From Flavobacterium hungaricum (GTDB taxonomy: Bacteria; Bacteroidota; Bacteroidia; Flavobacteriales; Flavobacteriaceae): a DNA stretch of 64,000 nucleotides. The stretch lies in the NCBI RefSeq assembly GCF_015182285.1, contig NZ_PRDM01000001.1, positions 186,001 through 250,000 on the forward strand, read 5' to 3'. Below are positions 34,044 through 41,991 of this stretch, piece by piece. The notes under the pieces were generated by a model. The model worked only from the letters and a program-made list of their open reading frames with translations. It was not told the origin of the DNA and did no database searches. The position numbers and the translations under genes were made by a program. Each line of letters opens with the position of its first letter. Position 1 is the first letter of the stretch.

Positions 34044-35498
34044 TTATTCTTTGTTTTGAGCTGGGAAAAAGCGCTCGGAAATTTTTTGAAAAAATAGTGA
34101 AATCGGCGTCGTAATTGCATCAAAATTGATTAACCCGTTGTCGTTGGTTGCGCGATACGTAAGTAGAATTGCCAGCGGCGACAAAATAAACGACGACATC
34201 CATGATCCCATAAACGGAGTCATTCCGCCTTCCTGCGACAATCTTTTTCCAAAAGTATTGATGAAGTGGAAGGTAATGAAGATTAAAACGGCAAATACAA
34301 TCGGAAGCCCAAGTCCGCCTTTTCTAATAATAGCGCCCAAAGGAGCACCAATAAAGAACATTAAAAAACAGGCAAAGGTAATTACGAATTTTTCGTACAG
34401 CGCATTCATGTGCTTGTTAATTTCTCTTTGTTTATCTTTTAGATCTTTTTGAGTAGTCTCAATAGTGTAAATATTACTTGTAATATTGCTGGCAGCCATT
34501 TTTAGAATGTCTGCTTTTTCTTTACTGTTGTATAGAGAAAGAAGGTTTGCAGGCAGTTCTTTTTTCTTAAAATCTTTTTTTACTGAAGTTGGCGGTTTTC
34601 TTATTCCAACGCGCTGATTAATGTTTTCTGAAAAAGAAAGAATCTCGTTATCTAGATTTTTGTTTAAGGAATCTAACGTGTATCGAAGTTCGTTTACATT
34701 CAGCATTCCGTTAGTGCTGTTGATGCTTTCTTTGCTGTCATCAACTTTATTTAGTTCAGACAAATCAATATTGATGATGTGCTTTTTAAAAGCTCCTTTT
34801 ATAAAAGGCAGTTTGGCTCGCTCTTCGTATTTTTTTGGAGTAACATCTTGGTAATAATAACCATCGTTTAAAACTAATTTTAAAATACTTGATTTTTCAT
34901 TACTGATCAATTCTCCATCTTTAGCTTTAATAACCGTTTTGTTTTCGCCCATATTATTAGGCTTTTCATGAATGGTTACGCCAGTAAGATGGTTTCCGTT
35001 TTCTCCCGATTTTTTTACAACTTTAATATTGTAAAAACCAACGTCGTTAAACTGACCTTCTGCGATCGCCATAGCGGGTTTGGCTTGCGCAATATTTTTT
35101 CTGAAGTTAACGAATTTATATTCCGCATACGGAATAACATTGTTGGCAAACCAAAAGGCAACAATGCTCAAAATGCAGATAAATACAATTAAAACCCTCA
35201 TGGCTCTCTGTAAAGATATTCCAGAAGATTTCATGGCGGCGAATTCATAATTCTCGGCTAAATTTCCGAAAGTCATAATCGATGCCAATAAAACAGAAAG
35301 CGGTAAAACCAGCGGGATAATTCTCGGCATAGAGAAAAGCAGGAATTTTACAACCAAAAGTAAATCAAGATCTTTACCGGCAAGTTCAGAAATAAACAGC
35401 CAGACAGTCTGTAAAATGAATATAAAAAAAAGGATTACAAATACCGTAGTAAATGTAATCAGAAAAGTTTTTAGTAAGTATTTGTCTAAAATTTTCAA
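34044..35498 (-). CDS. LPS-export permease LptF/LptG (YjgP/YjgQ family)
   Basis: 484 aa. Three membrane helices at residues 10-110 (LDKYLLKTFLITFTTVFVILFF… PRIIPLVLPLSVLLASIMTFGNLAENYEFAAMKSSG, a conserved family stretch) are followed by a large periplasmic domain of about 250 residues and three C-terminal helices (near residues 365-460, containing GAPLGAIIRKGGLG). It forms, with its partner and LptB, the transporter that extracts lipopolysaccharide from the inner membrane. Only one of the F/G pair is here. It ends 2 bp before ribBA begins. Confidence 0.9.
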   Translation of the reverse strand: MKILDKYLLKTFLITFTTVFVILFFIFILQTVWLFISELAGKDLDLLLVVKFLLFSMPRIIPLVLPLSVLLASIMTFGNLAENYEFAAMKSSGISLQRAMRVLIVFICILSIVAFWFANNVIPYAEYKFVNFRKNIAQAKPAMAIAEGQFNDVGFYNIKVVKKSGENGNHLTGVTIHEKPNNMGENKTVIKAKDGELISNEKSSILKLVLNDGYYYQDVTPKKYEERAKLPFIKGAFKKHIINIDLSELNKVDDSKESINSTNGMLNVNELRYTLDSLNKNLDNEILSFSENINQRVGIRKPPTSVKKDFKKKELPANLLSLYNSKEKADILKMAASNITSNIYTIETTQKDLKDKQREINKHMNALYEKFVITFACFLMFFIGAPLGAIIRKGGLGLPIVFAVLIFITFHFINTFGKRLSQEGGMTPFMGSWMSSFILSPLAILLTYRATNDNGLINFDAITTPISLFFQKISERFFPAQNKE

Positions 35499-35506
35499 CC
35501 TTGTAA

Positions 35507-36154
35507 TTAATCTAATTTATTAATGTAGTATTTCGGGTATTTACTCGCTACAAATGTAAATTGATTTTTTGACAATGGCTGATTGGTTTTAAAAGAATTA
35601 ACGGTTAAAGTTGTTTTTGTTCCGTTTTTTCCTGTTTCAATCAAATTGTAAATGTGTTTTGTCTGAACATCAATACCTAACAAAATTTCTTTTCTTTGGT
35701 CTTTCCCAGATGTTGGTGCCAATTTGATGTATTGAATTTTTCTTCCTTTTACATTTTGTACAATGTCCATCGTGTATTTATAGCCAGAATTAAAGAACGT
35801 AAGCATTTTTGAAGGCGTGATAGCATTGTCATCTTTTTCATTTACTTTAGAAATAGTAACTTCTTCGTCTTCTGGAACAATAGTGTAGGTTTTTTGACCG
35901 TCAAAAATTTTAGTAACGCCCATAAAATTCAATACGTATTGATTGCCTTTCATGGTAACATTTCCTTTACTGTCTTGATTTATGTTTTCTTTGCTATTAT
36001 TTAGTGAATATTTAAAATCGATAACAATATTATCGTAGCTTTTTATTTTAGAAGTCACTTCGTTCAATAAATCCTTAGCTTTTTTATCCTGCGCCTGAAT
36101 AGAGGTGAAGCTCAAAAGCAATATAACTGCCATTTGAAAACACTTTTTAGTCAT
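35507..36154 (-). CDS. lolA: Outer-membrane lipoprotein carrier LolA
   Basis: 215 aa from the Met at 36154 (MTKKCFQMAV), which gives a proper signal peptide ending SIQAQ. In-frame ATGs at 36199 and 36244 would add 15 or 30 residues; the longest would overlap ftsK by 38 bp, so I prefer the inner start. The mature protein has the LolA pattern AKDLLNEVTSKIKSYDNIVIDFKYSL… KGNVTMKGNQYVLNFMGVTKIFDGQKTYTI. It ferries lipoproteins across the periplasm, which suits a phylum with many surface lipoproteins such as SusD. It lies between lptF/G and ftsK, a common flavobacterial order. Confidence 0.87.
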   Translation of the reverse strand: MTKKCFQMAVILLLSFTSIQAQDKKAKDLLNEVTSKIKSYDNIVIDFKYSLNNSKENINQDSKGNVTMKGNQYVLNFMGVTKIFDGQKTYTIVPEDEEVTISKVNEKDDNAITPSKMLTFFNSGYKYTMDIVQNVKGRKIQYIKLAPTSGKDQRKEILLGIDVQTKHIYNLIETGKNGTKTTLTVNSFKTNQPLSKNQFTFVASKYPKYYINKLD

Positions 36155-36206
36155 GTTTGTGATAGAATTGTTGTTGATTTCTTGAAATTTTGCTTTCATG
36201 ATGAGA

Positions 36207-38660
36207 TTAATTTTGTTCATTATTAAAAAATTGATCAAGAGCACTTAAATCTAAAATATTAACACTACGTGCTTTACTGCCTTCAAACGGACCAACAATT
36301 CCTGCTGCTTCCAGCTGATCGATCAAACGACCGGCTCTGTTGTAACCTAACTTTAATTTTCTTTGCAGTAATGAAGCAGAACCTTGCTGTGCATTGACAA
36401 TAATTTCTGCCGCTTCTCTAAATAAAGTATCTCTTTCAGAAATATCTATATCAAGATTAATGCCACTTTCTTCACCCACAAACTCCGGAAGCAAATAAGC
36501 TGTAGCATACGCTTTTTGGCCGCCTATAAAATCTGTAATTTTTTCTACCTCTGGAGTATCAATAAAGGCACACTGTACACGTACAACATCGTTTCCGTTG
36601 GTGTATAACAAATCTCCGCGTCCGATAAGCTGATCGGCACCTTGTGTGTCCAAAATAGTTCTCGAATCGATTTTAGACGTTACTCTAAAGGCAATTCTCG
36701 CAGGGAAGTTGGCTTTAATCAAACCAGTAATAACATTAACAGATGGTCTTTGTGTAGCAATAATTAAGTGGATACCGATCGCACGAGCCAGCTGTGCCAG
36801 ACGTGCAATAGGGATTTCAACCTCTTTTCCAGCGGTCATAATCAAATCGGCAAACTCATCGACAACCAAAACGATGTAAGGCAAAAAGCGATGACCGGCT
36901 TCTGGATTTAATTTTCTTGCTTTAAATTTATCGTTGTACTCTTTTATGTTACGAACCATCGCATCTTTTAATAAAGAATAACGATTGTCCATTTCGGTAC
37001 AAAGCGAATTTAAAGTATTAACAACTTTTGCGTTGTCTGTAATAATAGCATCTTCTGTATCTGGAAGTTTGGCTAGGTAATGTCTTTCTATTTTATTGAA
37101 AAGCGTAAGCTCTACTTTTTTCGGATCGACCAAAACAAATTTTACTTCCGCCGGATGTTTTTTATATAAAAGCGAAGTTAAAACCGCATTTAATCCAACC
37201 GATTTTCCTTGTCCCGTAGCACCCGCCATTAGTAAGTGAGGCATTTTGGCTAAATCGACAACAAAAGTTTCGTTTGAGATAGTTTTACCTAAAGCAATTG
37301 GCAGTTCCATTTCGGCTTCTTGGAACTTAGCAGCGCCAATAACACTTTTCATCGAAACCATCGTTGGATTCTTGTTTGGGACCTCAATACCAATAGTTCC
37401 TTTTCCTGGAATTGGTGCGATAATACGAATTCCTAATGCAGAAAGAGATAAGGCGATATCGTCTTCTAAACTCTTGATTTTAGAAATCCTGATTCCGGCT
37501 TCTGGTACAATTTCGTACAATGTTACAGAAGGTCCAACGGTTGCTTTAATCTGAGCGATTTCGATTTTGTAGTTACGAAGCGTATCTACAATTTTGTTTT
37601 TATTTTCTTCTAATTCTTCTTGGTTGATCGTAATTCCTCCAGTTGAATATTCTTTTAATAAATCAATTGTAGGGAATTTGTAATTCGATAAATCTAAAGT
37701 TGGGTCAAATAAACCGAAATCGGCAACCAGGCGAGAAGCTAAGTTTTCTTCGATAATATCTTCTTCTTCTGCTTTTTCGATTACAAAAGCTTCATCGGGA
37801 GCAACTACAGGTACTTCTTGCTTAGGTGTGATTGGTTTTAAAATCGGATTCAATTCAATTTCAGAAGAATGTGAAATTGTTGGTTTTAAAGCTTCTTTGT
37901 TGATTTCGAATTGAGAATCGACTGTTTTGATGTGAATATTATCTAAGTCAGGATCATTTTCAGGCTCTTCTACCGCAAACTCTTCCAGGTTATAAGCACT
38001 TTCTGGTTGTGAAGTGACCGGCTTTAAAGTTTCCAGCTCTGATTTGAATTCTTTTTTAGTAGAATCAAAATACGATTGAATTTTTTCTGGTGATACTTTA
38101 ATTTTGAATATTAAGTACACAATTAATCCGAAAAGCAGTGTCAATAAAGTTCCTGTTTTTCCGATATAATCTTGTAAAAATAAATTGAGCTCGTAACCAA
38201 TTGTACCGCCTAATTCTGGTGCAGAAGTTGCAAAAAAGCCAAATAAAACGGAAACAATAATGATAGCAAAAATATCCCAAAACCAAGTGTTTTTAAGTTT
38301 TTGGGTCGAAAGTTCTAGTGCTAAGAACATTCCGGTAAGGAAAAATAAACGCACAAATACAAAAGACGCAATTCCAAAGCCTCTGTAGACAATCAGATCT
38401 GCAAGATATGCTCCAAATTTACCAAGCCAGTTTTGCACCACTTCGTCGCGGTCCCCCAGCTGGCTTACTGCGCTTTGATCGGTCTGCCATTGTCCATTTA
38501 CGTAAAATGAAATAAAAGCGACCAAAAGTGCAATAGAGAAAAGAACCAAAAGACAGCCTAAAACAATTTTTTGCTGTTTGGTCATTTTCAAAGATCTTTT
38601 ATGGTCTTCTTGTTTGTCTTTTTTTTTGTCTAAAGTTTCTTTTTTGCTAGTTTTTGCCAT
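36207..38660 (-). CDS. ftsK: DNA translocase FtsK/SpoIIIE
   Basis: 817 aa. About four membrane helices lie in residues 30-190 and are followed by an acidic/proline linker (to about 330). The motor domain has Walker A GATGQGKS at about residues 480-487 and Walker B IVLVVDEFADLI near residue 600. A C-terminal winged-helix gamma domain (residues about 755-817, LLQRKLKLGYNRAGRLIDQLE) recognises orienting DNA motifs. It pumps DNA at the division septum to resolve chromosome dimers. Length is normal for the phylum. Confidence 0.95.
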   Translation of the reverse strand: MAKTSKKETLDKKKDKQEDHKRSLKMTKQQKIVLGCLLVLFSIALLVAFISFYVNGQWQTDQSAVSQLGDRDEVVQNWLGKFGAYLADLIVYRGFGIASFVFVRLFFLTGMFLALELSTQKLKNTWFWDIFAIIIVSVLFGFFATSAPELGGTIGYELNLFLQDYIGKTGTLLTLLFGLIVYLIFKIKVSPEKIQSYFDSTKKEFKSELETLKPVTSQPESAYNLEEFAVEEPENDPDLDNIHIKTVDSQFEINKEALKPTISHSSEIELNPILKPITPKQEVPVVAPDEAFVIEKAEEEDIIEENLASRLVADFGLFDPTLDLSNYKFPTIDLLKEYSTGGITINQEELEENKNKIVDTLRNYKIEIAQIKATVGPSVTLYEIVPEAGIRISKIKSLEDDIALSLSALGIRIIAPIPGKGTIGIEVPNKNPTMVSMKSVIGAAKFQEAEMELPIALGKTISNETFVVDLAKMPHLLMAGATGQGKSVGLNAVLTSLLYKKHPAEVKFVLVDPKKVELTLFNKIERHYLAKLPDTEDAIITDNAKVVNTLNSLCTEMDNRYSLLKDAMVRNIKEYNDKFKARKLNPEAGHRFLPYIVLVVDEFADLIMTAGKEVEIPIARLAQLARAIGIHLIIATQRPSVNVITGLIKANFPARIAFRVTSKIDSRTILDTQGADQLIGRGDLLYTNGNDVVRVQCAFIDTPEVEKITDFIGGQKAYATAYLLPEFVGEESGINLDIDISERDTLFREAAEIIVNAQQGSASLLQRKLKLGYNRAGRLIDQLEAAGIVGPFEGSKARSVNILDLSALDQFFNNEQN

Positions 38661-38678
38661 TCTTGCGTTTACTGTTGC

Positions 38679-39053
38679 CTAAATAAATTTTGGAATATAA
38701 ATAATCAAGCCTATTGCGATTGCAGTCATTGCAGCAAAAAATACTGCCCCTGCAGCAATATCTTTAATAAAACCGATTCGTCTGCTAAAATCGGGGTGGA
38801 TAAAATCGGCTATTTTTTCAACTGCTGTATTTAATCCTTCAATGCTTAAAACAAAACCGATGGCTAAGGTTTGGCAAAGCCATTCGGTTTGTGAAATCTG
38901 AAAATAAAACCCAGCTATGGTCATGATAATCCCTAAGGAGAATTGAACCATTATGCTGTGTTCTGTTTTTATTAATTTTACGGCTCCATTAAAGGCATAT
39001 TTCATGCTTTTTAAGCGACCCGTAACAAAAGTGTTATCTTTTTGAAACTCCAT
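38679..39053 (-). CDS. Diacylglycerol/undecaprenol kinase (DgkA family)
   Basis: 124 aa. Three membrane helices, with the family motif EGLNTAVEKIADFIHPDFSRRIGFIKDIAAGAVFFAA (residues about 70-107): Glu and Asn of the active site and the conserved Lys-Asp. It phosphorylates diacylglycerol or undecaprenol in the inner membrane. It lies 18 bp after tpx ahead of it and 18 bp upstream of ftsK on the same strand. The substrate cannot be told from the sequence. Confidence 0.88.
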   Translation of the reverse strand: MEFQKDNTFVTGRLKSMKYAFNGAVKLIKTEHSIMVQFSLGIIMTIAGFYFQISQTEWLCQTLAIGFVLSIEGLNTAVEKIADFIHPDFSRRIGFIKDIAAGAVFFAAMTAIAIGLIIYIPKFI

Positions 39054-39066
39054 TTAAGAGGAAATA

Positions 39067-39564
39067 TTATAGTGCTGCTAAAGCTGCTTCGTAATTTGGT
39101 TCGTTTGCAATTTCTGCAACTTGTTCTGTGTGGATTACTTTTCCAGATTCATCAACAACAATGATTGCTCTTGAATGTAAACCTGCTAAAGGCCCGTCAG
39201 TAATTTCTAAACCATTTGCTTTACCAAAAGCACCTGTTTGAAAATCAGATAAATTTACTACATTTTCTAAACCTTCAGCACCGCAGAAACGTTTTTGAGC
39301 AAAAGGTAAATCTCTAGAAATACATAAAACGGTTGTGTTTTCTAAATTACTTGCACTAGCGTTAAATGTTCTAACAGATGTTGCACAAGTTCCTGTATCT
39401 ACACTTGGAAAAATGTTTAAAACTAATTTTTTACCAGCAAAGGTGCTTAATGAAGCTGTTGATAAATCGTTTTGAACTAATTTGAAGTCAGCTAATTGTG
39501 AACCAACTGCTGGTAACTCGCCTGATGTATGTACTGGATTTCCTCCTAATGTGATAGATGCCAT
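39067..39564 (-). CDS. tpx: Thiol peroxidase Tpx
   Basis: 165 aa. The atypical 2-Cys peroxiredoxin pattern is complete: peroxidatic Cys60 in [17 protein letters not shown] and resolving Cys94 in [13 protein letters not shown]. Length equals the usual Tpx. It reduces hydroperoxides with thioredoxin as donor. A thioredoxin gene lies about 1.1 kb upstream on the same strand, though separated by a repeat-rich spacer. Confidence 0.95.
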   Translation of the reverse strand: MASITLGGNPVHTSGELPAVGSQLADFKLVQNDLSTASLSTFAGKKLVLNIFPSVDTGTCATSVRTFNASASNLENTTVLCISRDLPFAQKRFCGAEGLENVVNLSDFQTGAFGKANGLEITDGPLAGLHSRAIIVVDESGKVIHTEQVAEIANEPNYEAALAAL

Positions 39565-39890
39565 GTTTTTTATTTAAAATTAATGAGGCTCAAAAGTAAG
39601 GATTAATATTTGAATCTAAAAGTATTTGTTAACGGTTTAAGGAGAGATTAAGGACTCCTTTTTAATAGCCACGAATTCACGAATTTGCCATTTTTTGTCA
39701 AATTATTTCTAGTCATAACTTTTGTTTGGAAGAATGATGTTCTCTTTATTTGGGACTCTTTGTATTCAACTTTGTCAAAGTGTTATTCGAAATAGTTTAT
39801 AGAAATTGAGACTGAAAACCACAACTGAAAACGTTTACCCGCGAGAGGGATAGAAGCTGGCTACCGAAGTAGCGCGGATAGCCCGACAGC

Positions 39891-39943
39891 ATCGCGATAA
39901 AAGGGCGAATAAGCGAAAAGTGAATTTGCCCTTTTATCGCGAT
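39891..39943. repeat. Perfect 16-bp inverted repeat in the spacer upstream of tpx
   Basis: ATCGCGATAAAAGGGC (39891-39906) and GCCCTTTTATCGCGAT (39928-39943) are exact inverted copies with a 21-base loop. The surrounding GCCCGACAGC and GGTGGCTCGCCC extend it imperfectly. It resembles dispersed palindromes I know from Flavobacterium spacers. The 749-bp spacer 39565-40313 has no credible gene. Confidence 0.7.
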
Positions 39944-39956
39944 GGTGGCTCGCCCA

Positions 39957-40060
39957 GATTTTAGATTTTAGAATGTAGATTTTAGTCCCGAAGCCTCGGG
40001 ATAGATTTTAGATTTTAGAATGTAGAATGGGGAATGGGGAATGGGGAATGGAGATTTTGA
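39957..40060. repeat. Simple repeats: AGATTTTAGATTTTAGAATGT units and GGGGAAT heptamers
   Basis: A TAGATTTTAGA-type unit occurs twice around a CCCGAAGCCTCGGG hairpin, followed by three to four copies of GGGGAAT(G). It looks like slipped-strand repeat growth in non-coding DNA. Confidence 0.6.
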
Positions 40061-40083
40061 AGTATAGATAGATTGTAGACTTA

Positions 40084-40180
40084 GTTTGTCAAGCTGAGCG
40101 GAGTCGAAGCCCAGCAAAGATTAGCCATTTAGTTTGCAGAGCTGCTTGTGTGGGTTTCGACTCTGCTCAGCCTGACAAAC
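40084..40180. repeat. Long imperfect palindrome of the GCTGAGCGGAGTCGAA type
   Basis: GTTTGTCAAGCTGAGCGGAG plus TCGAAGCCCA (40084-40113) is mirrored by GGGTTTCGACTC plus TGCTCAGCCTGACAAAC (40152-40180) with few mismatches. This GTCGAA/CTGAGC palindrome is a dispersed REP-like element in many Bacteroidetes genomes, as I recall. It would form a long cruciform or RNA hairpin. Confidence 0.7.
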
Positions 40181-40242
40181 ATGACTTGAAGCGTGAGCTG
40201 GGAAACTGCAACTGAACACTAAAAACCTGACCACTGAATACT

Positions 40243-40273
40243 AAAAAAAGCGTCCCTAAAATAGAAACGCTTT
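40243..40273 (-). terminator. Terminator of the peroxiredoxin/thioredoxin/DUF6952 run
   Basis: On the minus strand AAAGCGT (40273-40267) pairs with ACGCTTT (40253-40247), followed by a run of T. It lies 40 bp after the stop of the DUF6952 gene. Confidence 0.65.
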
Positions 40274-40313
40274 CCTGTCATGTTTTTTGTTTTTTTTTGA
40301 AAAGGAGGCTCGA

Positions 40314-40571
40314 TTATTTATCGATAGAACCTAAAACACGTTTCATAAACGTATTTAAAGCTTCTTTTTTATCAGTTCCTTGAGCTACAAGTTTTTGAAC
40401 TTCAAGGGCACCGTACATATTTGAAATTAATTCGCCGATTACGTCCAATTCTTCGTCTTTTAGGGACGGAATCTCTGTCATTGCTTCTAGAACTTCAATG
40501 GTTTCTATAATGTAATCCTGATCGTTTTCTTCGATGAATTGCGTTAAATGCTTTATTACTGGTAATTTCAT
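40314..40571 (-). CDS. DUF6952-type small protein
   Basis: 85 aa. Acidic and helical (TQFIEENDQDYIIETIEVLEAMTEIPSLKDEELDVIGELISNMYGALEV…), with no cysteine, signal or membrane segment. Small proteins of this exact design follow thioredoxin and peroxiredoxin genes in Flavobacteria; I recall the label DUF6952. The gene order peroxiredoxin, thioredoxin, this gene, all leftward, suggests a part in peroxide defence, but no activity is known. Confidence 0.7.
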   Translation of the reverse strand: MKLPVIKHLTQFIEENDQDYIIETIEVLEAMTEIPSLKDEELDVIGELISNMYGALEVQKLVAQGTDKKEALNTFMKRVLGSIDK

Positions 40572-40583
40572 AATTTTAGACTT

Positions 40584-40663
40584 CTTAGATTTTTAGACAT
40601 TCTTAGACTTCTTAGACTTTTTTAAAGTTTGTAGACAACTTCTAAGAAGTCTAAAAATCTAAG
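40584..40663. repeat. Hairpin-forming repeats between thioredoxin and DUF6952 genes
   Basis: CTTAGATTTTTAGAC (40584-40598) and GTCTAAAAATCTAAG (40649-40663) are exact inverted copies. Several CTTCTTAGAC units lie between them and add a second pairing with TCTAAGAAG. Confidence 0.6.
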
Positions 40664-40683
40664 CCAGTCTAACTAATCTGAAT

Positions 40684-40992
40684 TTAAGCAATTGCGTTTA
40701 CAAGATCGATTAAAACTTCTTGCTTGTTGGTTTGTGTTTCGCCAACCAATTGTCCGTTTACAAAAGTTGCAAATGTTGGCAGATTGCTTACATTGGCTAA
40801 TTTTCTTGATTCTGGAGAATTTTCTGCATCAACCAAAACAAAAGTGATAGCTTCATTTTCTGTTGCTAATTTTTTGAATTTTGGTTTCATAATACGGCAG
40901 TTTCCACACCATGAAGCTGAATATTGTACTACTACTTTTTCGTTTTTAGCAATTAAATCTGCTAACGTATCTTCGTTTAAGTCGATTAACAT
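40684..40992 (-). CDS. Thioredoxin-family protein with CGNC active site
   Basis: 102 aa, one thioredoxin domain. The active site is SASWCGNCRIMKPKF with Cys29 and Cys32; Gly-Asn between them replaces the usual Gly-Pro, which should alter the redox potential. The cis-Pro region SNLPTFATFVNGQ is present. No signal peptide, so cytosolic. It lies between a 2-Cys peroxiredoxin and DUF6952, so it is the likely electron donor of that peroxiredoxin. Confidence 0.88.
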   Translation of the reverse strand: MLIDLNEDTLADLIAKNEKVVVQYSASWCGNCRIMKPKFKKLATENEAITFVLVDAENSPESRKLANVSNLPTFATFVNGQLVGETQTNKQEVLIDLVNAIA

Positions 40993-41006
40993 TTGTTTAT
41001 TTTTTT

Positions 41007-41180
41007 AAGGTTCAAAGTTACAAAGGTTCAAAGGGACAAAGTTTTGGAACTTTGTATAAAAAGTGTTTTGCAAAACTAGGTTGTTTTGCATTTGACCTCT
41101 GTTGTATTTAATTAGAAAAGATCTTAAAGTAACAAAAGTTCAGGGGCAAAGTCTTGGACTTTGTTTATAAGCAGCAAGAG
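41007..41180. repeat. Two diverged hairpin repeats upstream of thioredoxin
   Basis: Copy 1 (hairpin CAAAGTTTTGGAACTTTG at 41037-41054) and copy 2 (CAAAGTCTTGGACTTTG at 41147-41163) share the flanks GTtACAAAgGTTC and TTTGTaTA. They lie in the 235-bp spacer between the peroxiredoxin and thioredoxin genes. Both could fold as RNA in the joint transcript. Confidence 0.55.
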
Positions 41181-41227
41181 AGCCTTTGCCACTTTGCACC
41201 TCTGAACCTTTGTACCTTGTATAAAAA

Positions 41228-41866
41228 TTAGTTTGCGCTTAAGTATTCAGCAGTACTAACTCTGTCAGCAGACATTGCTTCTTTACCAGCTTCCCAGTTT
41301 GCAGGACAAACTTCACCTTTAGTCTGGATGTGTGTGTAAGCGTCTACCATTCTTAAGTATTCGTTTACGTTACGTCCTAATGGCATATCGTTAACACTTT
41401 CGTGGAAGATTTTTCCAGTTTCGTCAATAAGGTAAGTAGCTCTGTAAGTTACGTTTGAACCTTCGATGATAACTGAATCAGTATCTTCGCTGTAGCTTGT
41501 AGATTCGATATCAAGAATACCTAAAATGTTAGCTAAGTTACGGTTTGTATCTGCTAAGATTGGGTAAGTTACACCTTCGATACCACCATTATTCTTTGGA
41601 GTGTTTAACCACGCAAAGTGCACTTCGTTTGTGTCGCAAGAAGCTCCGATTACGATAGTATTTCTTTGCTCGAATTCTGGTAATGCAGCTTGAAAGGCGT
41701 GTAATTCTGTTGGACATACAAAAGTAAAATCTTTTGGATACCAGAACAATAGTACTTTTTTGTTGTTGTTTACTGCTTCTTCAAAAATGTTGATTTTTAA
41801 ATTATCACCCATTTCTGAGATAGCATCTACTGCAATACTTGGGAATTTTTTTCCTACTAAAGACAT
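41228..41866 (-). CDS. 2-Cys peroxiredoxin (AhpC/Prx1-type)
   Basis: 212 aa. Peroxidatic Cys51 lies in KDFTFVCPTELHAF and resolving Cys187 in GEVCPANWEAG, the typical 2-Cys arrangement. The chain is slightly longer than E. coli AhpC because of an insert after residue 80. No AhpF lies nearby; a thioredoxin with a CGNC site does, which suggests it as reductant. A plausible promoter lies in the 125 bp upstream but I cannot pick it with confidence. Confidence 0.93.
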   Translation of the reverse strand: MSLVGKKFPSIAVDAISEMGDNLKINIFEEAVNNNKKVLLFWYPKDFTFVCPTELHAFQAALPEFEQRNTIVIGASCDTNEVHFAWLNTPKNNGGIEGVTYPILADTNRNLANILGILDIESTSYSEDTDSVIIEGSNVTYRATYLIDETGKIFHESVNDMPLGRNVNEYLRMVDAYTHIQTKGEVCPANWEAGKEAMSADRVSTAEYLSAN

Positions 41867-41991
41867 ATTTTTCGTTTTACGTTAAAAATTTATTTCTGAT
41901 GCAAAAGTAGGGGATAAGTCCAGTTGATTACAATAAGATGTGATTATAAAAACTTATAAGTTGATAAATTTTGGCTATTTAAGTTTTTAAC

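Noticed and set aside
39957..40060. CRISPR array
   Set aside because: Units are short, directly joined or AT-simple, without regular spacers, and no cas gene is present.
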